Assembly: GCF_035271045.1 (NCBI RefSeq) | Contig: NZ_DATESC010000002.1 | Span: forward strand, 1-64,000 | Source of the DNA: Marinospirillum sp035271045 | Lineage (GTDB): Bacteria > Pseudomonadota > Gammaproteobacteria > Pseudomonadales > Halomonadaceae | DNA length: 64,000 nucleotides | Direction of reading: 5' to 3' | In this document: one piece after another, positions 58,528 to 64,000 of the stretch | Position numbering within the stretch: position 1 is the first letter of the stretch | How the letters are laid out: each line of letters begins with the position of its first letter | The notes under the pieces: generated by a model | Database searches by the model: none | Told to the model about the DNA's origin: nothing | The model's input: the letters and a program-made list of their open reading frames with translations, nothing else | Translations under genes and position numbers: made by a program

Positions 58528-60197
58528 TGGTGTCCACTTATTGCATTTGCGATTTGATTAGGTCGAAACAAATAACTAATAATATTTTGTACGAGAGGGT
58601 GTCGAAACGAAACAGCATTAGGCTGATAAATGAGTACGCCTAGTGTTTCTGCATGTTCAATGGCTGTTTTAATGTAAGCTAAATCATCTTGCATTAATTT
58701 ACTAAGTTGCTCTAAATTTACTGGTTCATCATGGCTTGCAACACAATAAAGTAACTTCCAGTCAACTTTAAACTTATCAATTCGTGAAGCAATAGTAATC
58801 ATTAAAGCCAGTGATATAGGGTTTTTATTTGTGCTGTGTAAGAGTTCTTTGGCAAACAGGGGGATGCCTCGTGCTCTTTCTACAATCGCAGCAATATCCG
58901 TTGCTTCGTGGCTAGGCGCTTCATTAATAAGTGTAACAATGGATGCTTCATCCAACCGATTAAGGTGTATTAGTCGGTAAATAGAATGGAGTGTTTCGTT
59001 TATTGCATAACGTTGCGGCTGGCGACCACAAACAACAACCTGCACACCTTTAGGTAGGTTATTTAAAAAACTAACTAGTAAAGTTTTACTTTCTAGCGTT
59101 AGGTGGTGCGCATCATCAAGCACTAGAAAGCTTTTATCGGCTTGGTTTATATCAGCAAAAACCTGACCTAATTGCTCTAAATTTGGGTAGTGTTCGCTGT
59201 CAAAAAAACCAGAAGGCAGAATATTAATATAAAATAATTGCCGGTCTTCTTTCAGTGCCAAGCGTGCTGCTTCTCGGCATAAACGAGATTTCCCCATACC
59301 GCTTTCACCTTCTAGCAGCAGTATGCGGTACTTTTCAGCAAGGAGGTCATCAATAAGTTGAAGTTCTTCATCTCGACCGACTAAAGGTTGGTCGTCTGCT
59401 AGATTCCAACGGTTTAGAGAATGTAATTCAGAAAATAAAAGCTGCTGATTAGAGGTGTCGCTTGGTAGTGGTAGATTAAATGCCTGCATCACCGAGGCTG
59501 CTTGAGAGTTAAAAACTAGGTGGTTAGTTGCGGCACTGTCTCTAAGTTTATGACCCAAGGTTAATAAATTACTACCTACGGTTTCTCCGGACCAGCCCCC
59601 AAAACGGTTTTGACTTACTCTAATTAAGCCTGCGACTAATGCGCCGGTTAATACTTTATTCGACTTCTCATGCTTTAAGTCTTCTGTAACAAACGCTTTC
59701 ATCACTTTAAAAACATGGCCTGCAACTCGTATTGCTGTTCGTATATCTTGTGCTGATGAGCGCTTAAGGCCAAACACCAAGTCACCATCGCCAGCTTCAC
59801 GGCTAATAAATAATGCTTGGCTATCAAAAGCTATTTCTGCCAGACAGGTATGAAATAGTTTCATACCCGCTTGTGGTAAATAGCTGGGTACTTTTAGGCT
59901 TAAAATAATAGCAGGGCGGCGGGCTATTAATGTTTCTTTAGTAAATACGGCATCAAAGCCTGATTGGTCTTTAAATTCTGCCAAGCGAGCAACGGCCATA
60001 GTGCGGTTTTGAACATTCAGCTTTTTAAAAACTGCTACCAAATGTTGTTTAACCGTGCCTAAGCTAATATCAAGCTCTCTAGCGATTTCTTTATTAACCT
60101 TCCCCTGCTGCATAAGCTGTAATATTTGTTCTTGACGTTGTGTTAGCTCCGCCATAACAGCAGGTGTTGATCTGGTGAGGCTCTCATCTCTTGTCAT
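58524..60197 (-). CDS. LuxR-HTH / AAA-ATPase regulator coupled to the exporter gene
   Basis: An N-terminal LuxR-type HTH (about 18-70; LTQRQEQILQLMQQGKVNKEIARELDIS with GTVKQHLVAVFKKL) is followed by a region (about 90-230) that looks like a degenerate class III nucleotide-cyclase or similar alpha/beta domain, and an AAA/STAND-type ATPase (Walker A GESGMGKS at 297-304; Walker B FLVLDDAHH). The usual MalT/LuxR layout has the HTH at the C-terminus, so the order is reversed. The stop overlaps the exporter ATG by four bases (ATGA). AAGAGG precedes the ATG at 60197. It is likely the controller of this locus; the stimulus is unknown. Confidence 0.82.
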   Translation of the reverse strand: MTRDESLTRSTPAVMAELTQRQEQILQLMQQGKVNKEIARELDISLGTVKQHLVAVFKKLNVQNRTMAVARLAEFKDQSGFDAVFTKETLIARRPAIILSLKVPSYLPQAGMKLFHTCLAEIAFDSQALFISREAGDGDLVFGLKRSSAQDIRTAIRVAGHVFKVMKAFVTEDLKHEKSNKVLTGALVAGLIRVSQNRFGGWSGETVGSNLLTLGHKLRDSAATNHLVFNSQAASVMQAFNLPLPSDTSNQQLLFSELHSLNRWNLADDQPLVGRDEELQLIDDLLAEKYRILLLEGESGMGKSRLCREAARLALKEDRQLFYINILPSGFFDSEHYPNLEQLGQVFADINQADKSFLVLDDAHHLTLESKTLLVSFLNNLPKGVQVVVCGRQPQRYAINETLHSIYRLIHLNRLDEASIVTLINEAPSHEATDIAAIVERARGIPLFAKELLHSTNKNPISLALMITIASRIDKFKVDWKLLYCVASHDEPVNLEQLSKLMQDDLAYIKTAIEHAETLGVLIYQPNAVSFRHPLVQNIISYLFRPNQIANAISGHQ

Positions 60198-60211
60198 CTA
60201 ATAACCTCTTA

Positions 60212-62293
60212 TCAATCCATGACTGGTAGCGAAATTTGCGTACCTTTCCAGTCGACACTGACTTGGCTAGCATCAATTGTTTTAATTAGCCCGCCACCGT
60301 AAAGCCGCTCTCCAACTCGGTGGTAATTGGCATCATCCTTACCTCTTCCCCAGCGTATGCGAGCCAGCATTTGCCCATCTATACCTTTTTCTATGTTTTC
60401 AACAAGGTACATGGGTCGCAAGATGTAGTCTTTATTTTGAAAACTTAAAATGACTTTGTTAGCGTCAGCATGTTTTAACTTACCTTGACGATCAAGTGTG
60501 CCACCAACAGGAACTTTTTGAAGATTAAAAGAGCGGTTATCAATTAACCAAGCCTGCCCTTGTTCTATTTTTAACAGAGAATACAAGAGACCATAGTTGG
60601 TATCACTAGCTTGAATGGTGCTTGCGGCTGTCGGTCTGGTTTCTTGTGCTACTGTTTGTTGGCTAGCAGGTTTTAGCGCCTGAAGTGATTCGCCAAGCTT
60701 GTAAGAGTGCCTTTCAATTGCATTAATACCAAATAGGCCAACGTATTCAAAGTTTTCAACAGGCTTATAAATAACACAGCGCTGTTGCGTGGCTCTTAAT
60801 TTTTCACACCAAGCAACCGCATCTTGCTGCTTCTCGAAACCTGCAAAGTTAACAGAATACCAAGTAGCATCATCTGTTGGGTTGGGTAGATCAACATCTA
60901 TCCTTTCAACAAGGAGTGTTTTAGCAGGCTGCAGGCTTTCATATCGCCGTGGCATATCGCGCATTAATGCTTCAATAGCAAAGCGGTCGAATACGCCAGC
61001 TAACTTTACTAACCAAGGGCTTTCTGTGAAGTTTTTAGGCTTATCTAACCAGCCGGCTTGTAAGTAGCTATATTTTGAATCTGTATCTAAAGATAAAGTT
61101 TTGACGGCTTTGTTTGGCTTTGTATCGGCTTTAAAAACGGTGTTTTGTTTACTTATTTCTCGGTAAGGAATGCCGCCACCCAAAGCAGAATAGAAATCAA
61201 CAAAAGCTTGGTAATATTCAAGTTCAAACTGATAGAAGCTATCCTGCCGCTCTTGGTAAGATTGAATAGAATCAAGGAAGGTTAAAAAGTCTACGCCACC
61301 CACTGAGTAAGATTCAAAACCATAATCTTGGGCAATTTTGGCTGCCTTGGCAGACTCTTGCTGTAAGGCTAGCAGTTCGCCACTAAATTCTAGTTCGGTA
61401 ATGGCTCTTCGCGTTGCACGTAAGCCGTTGTGGACGGTATTTACATAACTTTCAATCAGCTCATTACGCACCGCTTGAGCGTATTTAACTTCTTGCTCTT
61501 TAGCGCCACCATCAAAAACGGTTGCACTCAAAGTGCTTAAAGCATTCCAAATTAAAGTGTTGGGTTGGAACAAGTCAGCAGGGCTTTTTACACCAGAGCT
61601 TAGATCCGCTGCTAAAGTAAGTCCAGGTAAAAGTGCTTTACGCGCAACGTCTAAATCTGCATCAGCTGCTAACATTGCTGATTCAATCGCGCGTATATCG
61701 GGTCGCCTTAACAGGTAGGCAGTAGAAATACCTTGAACATCTTGCGGTAATGAAACGCTAGTTAAGCCTAAGTTAGACAAGGCTAAATAATCGGGCGAAA
61801 TACCCATTAGGTGAGCAATTTCATATTTAAGTTGTTGGCGTTCTTTTAATAGTGTTGGCAAACGAACACGAGAACCAAATATAACCGAGCGCTGAATTTG
61901 CATTTCAACAATAGTCGCATCGCCTAAACGGTAACGGTCTTCCATTGCTAGCAGCATTGCAGTTAAGGTTTGCTCTGTTTCTTGAGTATTTTTAATGCGA
62001 TCATTCAGCGACAAGTATTCAAAATAACTTTTTGACAGCTGCGAGATTAAATCTAAAAGCTGGGCATCGTACTGAAAAACCGCCTGTTTAAGTTTAAGGT
62101 CTGCCGACTTGGCTAAGCTTTTGCGTTGCCCCCAAAGGTCTAGGGTGTAACTACCCGAAAGCCCGACTTCAAACTCACCGCTTCCTCTAGCTCTGCCGCC
62201 AACAGGAACAGAGCCTATACCATCGGTGGGCTTCGATGCTATAGCCCGTTTGTGCTGTAATTGAAGGCATATTTTGAGCGCCAGCTTGTACAA
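60212..62293 (-). CDS. Outer-membrane efflux protein (NodT/TolC-like), C-terminal portion with SPOR-like extension
   Basis: Continues the outer-membrane factor begun at 62600 in another reading frame. About residues 20-375 match the NodT family (GSYTLDLWGQRKSLAKSA, LLRRPDIRAIESAMLAADADLDVARKALLPGL, YSVGGVDFLTFLDSI). About 320 further residues follow that outer-membrane factors normally do not have: a SPOR-like strand-helix (about 476-512; WYSVNFAGFEKQQDAVAWCE) and a C-terminal domain reminiscent of pilus/secretin-associated (PilP/GspC-like) modules (GGGLIKTIDASQVSVDWKG). No own start is plausible; the first ~19 residues are out-of-frame reading. The LuxR gene follows after 14 bases. Confidence 0.8.
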   Translation of the reverse strand: MYKLALKICLQLQHKRAIASKPTDGIGSVPVGGRARGSGEFEVGLSGSYTLDLWGQRKSLAKSADLKLKQAVFQYDAQLLDLISQLSKSYFEYLSLNDRIKNTQETEQTLTAMLLAMEDRYRLGDATIVEMQIQRSVIFGSRVRLPTLLKERQQLKYEIAHLMGISPDYLALSNLGLTSVSLPQDVQGISTAYLLRRPDIRAIESAMLAADADLDVARKALLPGLTLAADLSSGVKSPADLFQPNTLIWNALSTLSATVFDGGAKEQEVKYAQAVRNELIESYVNTVHNGLRATRRAITELEFSGELLALQQESAKAAKIAQDYGFESYSVGGVDFLTFLDSIQSYQERQDSFYQFELEYYQAFVDFYSALGGGIPYREISKQNTVFKADTKPNKAVKTLSLDTDSKYSYLQAGWLDKPKNFTESPWLVKLAGVFDRFAIEALMRDMPRRYESLQPAKTLLVERIDVDLPNPTDDATWYSVNFAGFEKQQDAVAWCEKLRATQQRCVIYKPVENFEYVGLFGINAIERHSYKLGESLQALKPASQQTVAQETRPTAASTIQASDTNYGLLYSLLKIEQGQAWLIDNRSFNLQKVPVGGTLDRQGKLKHADANKVILSFQNKDYILRPMYLVENIEKGIDGQMLARIRWGRGKDDANYHRVGERLYGGGLIKTIDASQVSVDWKGTQISLPVMD

Positions 62294-62600
62294 AACGTGC
62301 TTTGGCTTGCACTACTCGCTGTGCTGCTATCTGTAACGTTTGGCTGTTAGTAATGGCACGATCAATTAATATGGCTAGTTCTTTATTACCGGTATAACGC
62401 CACCAAAGGTTAAACGTCATTTCGTTAGGCGCACTAATCGAGGGCGTTTTAGGTGCGCTAATCGACGTATTGGCGACGGAGGGTATCCGGTTGCCAATCT
62501 CTGGTAGAGTAACAATGTCTTTATTTAATTCATCTTGCGAAGGTGAAGCAGAGCAAGCCGTTAATCCTAGTGTTATTAGTAAAAAAAACACTCTTGTCAT
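62187..62600 (-). CDS. Outer-membrane efflux lipoprotein (NodT-like), N-terminal portion, frameshifted
   Basis: ATG at 62600 with GGAGAT upstream opens a lipoprotein signal MTRVFFLLITLGLTAC (lipobox LTAC), followed by MTFNLWWRYTGNKELAILID and AAQRVVQAKARFVQAGAQNMPS, the N-terminal region of the NodT family. The match ends at about SITAQTGYSIEAHRW; the frame then closes at 62187 while the rest of the protein continues in the +1-related frame (60212-62293). One indel between 62187 and 62293 splits an otherwise complete gene. It may be a real mutation, a programmed shift or a sequence error. Confidence 0.8.
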   Translation of the reverse strand: MTRVFFLLITLGLTACSASPSQDELNKDIVTLPEIGNRIPSVANTSISAPKTPSISAPNEMTFNLWWRYTGNKELAILIDRAITNSQTLQIAAQRVVQAKARFVQAGAQNMPSITAQTGYSIEAHRWYRLCSCWRQS

Positions 62601-62750
62601 TACTCGATATCTCCATAAAACTGTAACTATACGGCTTTTATTTTTATTTTTATCCAAACAGGTAAATAGTTTAAATGTTTTAGTGTTATTAAGTGTCAGT
62701 TATTAAGCATTTAGCGACGAATTGTAATGGAATGTTAAGTCAGTAGATAC

Positions 62751-63101
62751 TCAAAATCCGCCCATTTTTTGTTTAATTGCCATATAGCATAAAGTACCTA
62801 CTAGCATTGAAAGTAGCGCGTTGCGTTTCCAAAGGTGCAGAATAACCACTAAAAGTGCAGGGATTAAGGCATCTAGCCCAAAAATAGGTGCAGCCCAGTT
62901 AGCCGAACGAGGTAAAAAAATCGCCACTAATACGGCCATAATGCCCGCCGGTAAATAGCGACCTAAGTGCTGAGCTAGTGGGTGACTGCTGTGTCTGCCT
63001 AAAAATACAAAGGGTATTAAGCGGGTTAAATAAGTTGCTGCAGCAGTCACTAAAATGAAGCTGACAAGGTAAAAGGTGTCATTGGTCATTGGCTTTAGCA
63101 T
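62751..63101 (-). CDS. azlD: Branched-chain amino-acid exporter small subunit, AzlD family
   Basis: A 116-residue membrane protein with four segments and the AzlD motif TYLTRLIPFVFLGR; partner of AzlC. Its start overlaps azlC by up to 23 bases; an internal ATG at 63089 is also possible. The 90-base gap toward the secretion locus contains no feature beyond a short AT-rich stretch. Confidence 0.9.
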   Translation of the reverse strand: MLKPMTNDTFYLVSFILVTAAATYLTRLIPFVFLGRHSSHPLAQHLGRYLPAGIMAVLVAIFLPRSANWAAPIFGLDALIPALLVVILHLWKRNALLSMLVGTLCYMAIKQKMGGF

Positions 63102-63822
63102 CTATATTGTTATCTTTTGTGAGGGGGGTGGGGTAGCGGTATTTATGTGCAGGGTATTGCCAAAATAGTGCCACGCAAATTAATAGCATGGCTATGAGTA
63201 GCTGTTGGCTTGCTGGAGAAATCACTATTGCTAATAAGCCCGCTGCAATCCCCAGCCAAATTGTAAAACCTGAACGCAGCACCTTATATTGTTCAATACA
63301 CAACACAATAAACAAGGCAACCAGCGCAAACTCAATCCCCGTTGCATCAAAAGTTAAGTTTTTTCCCAGCCAAGCGCCAAGACCACAACCTAAAATCCAA
63401 TAACCGTGATTAAACAGGGTGATTAAAAAATCGACCTGCTGTTCACGCGGCTTATCAGTGCTGCGGGCGCGGCTGGTGAGCAATGAATAGGTTTCATCGG
63501 TTAGTCCAAAAATTAAATAAGGTTTCCGCCAACCCGCACCTTTAAAAGCTTCTAGCAAAGAAAGCCCGTAAAAAACATGACGGGCATTTAACAGCAGCAT
63601 GGCAATAAATACCTGTGTTAGTCCAGCAACCGCCACCAGCAGTGTAACCGCCAGCAACTGCCCAGAACCAGCGTAAATAATCACACCCATTAACGGTGCT
63701 ATCCACCAAGCGTAATCTAATTGGGTGCTAAACAGCACCCCAAAAGAAGCACCTAAAGGCAGGTAGCCAAACAGTACGGGTAAAGATGTTTTAAGGGCTA
63801 ACAGCCAATTTTGTTGTTGCAT
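63079..63822 (-). CDS. azlC: Branched-chain amino-acid exporter large subunit, AzlC family
   Basis: Membrane protein with about five to six segments. AzlC motifs are LPLGASFGVLFSTQ, YAGSGQLLAVTLL and RHVFYGLSLLEAF. Exports branched-chain amino acids together with AzlD. 247 residues. Confidence 0.92.
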   Translation of the reverse strand: MQQQNWLLALKTSLPVLFGYLPLGASFGVLFSTQLDYAWWIAPLMGVIIYAGSGQLLAVTLLVAVAGLTQVFIAMLLLNARHVFYGLSLLEAFKGAGWRKPYLIFGLTDETYSLLTSRARSTDKPREQQVDFLITLFNHGYWILGCGLGAWLGKNLTFDATGIEFALVALFIVLCIEQYKVLRSGFTIWLGIAAGLLAIVISPASQQLLIAMLLICVALFWQYPAHKYRYPTPLTKDNNIDAKANDQ

Positions 63823-63838
63823 GAGTTAAGCTTTTCCA

Positions 63839-64000
63839 TTAACTGCTTTTTTCCATAATTTCTGGTTTTAAGCGCCGCGCTTTTTCAGGGTATAACAAGT
63901 TCAGCGCCACAGCACCGCCATCAACAACTACCGCTGCGTGTTCACGCATTAGCTGTCTAGGTTCAGCCACCCCACAGGAATGAGCAATGCTTTCAACTTC
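63839..64000 (-). CDS. Probable FMN-binding glutamate synthase family protein, C-terminal end
   Basis: The last 53 residues (EVESIAHSCGVAEPRQLMRE...VALNLLYPEK) run off the right edge. The AHSCGVxEPRxLxRxHxxxV pattern resembles the C-terminus of FMN-binding glutamate synthase-type (GltB-like) proteins. Identification rests on this short stretch. Stop codon at 63839-63841, 16 bases before azlC. Confidence 0.55.
   Translation of the reverse strand, partial: EVESIAHSCGVAEPRQLMREHAAVVVDGGAVALNLLYPEKARRLKPEIMEKSS

Noticed and set aside
60212..62293. Start of the NodT-like product at the ATG at 62293
   Set aside because: The first ~19 residues show no family resemblance and no signal peptide; the frame is the continuation of the frame opened at 62600 after a shift.

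Overview
The window reads as a chromosomal segment of a gammaproteobacterium. The block folP-glmM-tpiA-secG-tRNA-Leu-tRNA-fMet-rimP-nusA-infB-rbfA-truB-rpsO-pnp, the argH-lptM-lysA-dapF-DUF484 operon and the engB / cytochrome c4 / dsbA neighbourhood are all typical of that class. By eye the sequence is moderately AT-rich. A TRAP transporter, a sodium:neurotransmitter-type symporter and a NhaP2-type K+/H+ antiporter would suit a marine or saline bacterium. The genus cannot be fixed from the sequence alone.

Layout. 1-1.6 kb is a mobile-element scrapyard: the end of an IS3-family element that has cut a DUF1508 gene, a RAYT/IS200-like transposase embedded in its own REP-like repeats, and a remnant of an IS200/IS605 TnpA. 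1.6-10.8 kb is an S-layer locus on the minus strand: two large S-layer/RTX-like proteins, two paralogous SapC-family proteins and two small orphan genes lying between duplicated terminator/REP tails. Its upstream region carries a 16-bp tandem repeat and a perfect CRP-type palindrome. 11.2-23.8 kb is the conserved cell-wall, translation and RNA-processing block. 23.9-33.4 kb holds an FKBP isomerase, a TIGR02444 protein, an ABC-F protein (YheS), an SDR, Dtd, a TRAP transporter and a K+/H+ antiporter. 33.4-39.6 kb is a probable iron-linked periplasmic cluster (DUF1513, imelysin, di-haem oxidoreductase, second imelysin, divergent cytochrome c peroxidase). 39.6-48.9 kb holds an envelope-associated unknown, DsbA, cytochrome c4, EngB, DUF484, DapF, LysA, LptM, ArgH and a sodium symporter.

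49-62.6 kb, all on the minus strand, is the most unusual part: a type I secretion locus. In transcription order it has a NodT/TolC-like outer-membrane lipoprotein (split by a frameshift, with an unusual SPOR-like C-terminal extension), a LuxR-HTH/AAA regulator, a single 1300-residue ABC exporter that fuses two complete exporter units, a LapC/HlyD adaptor, a repeat-rich acidic surface protein and an OmpA-family protein. Several genes overlap start to stop, so regulator, exporter and adaptor look translationally coupled. Both nucleotide-binding domains of the exporter keep Walker A and B but lack a canonical LSGGQ signature and the H-loop histidine. This locus is my best candidate for an undescribed system. 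It may export the neighbouring adhesin and possibly the S-layer proteins about 45 kb away, which have no transporter of their own nearby. The window closes with azlD, azlC and the C-terminal end of a probable FMN-binding glutamate synthase-family protein.
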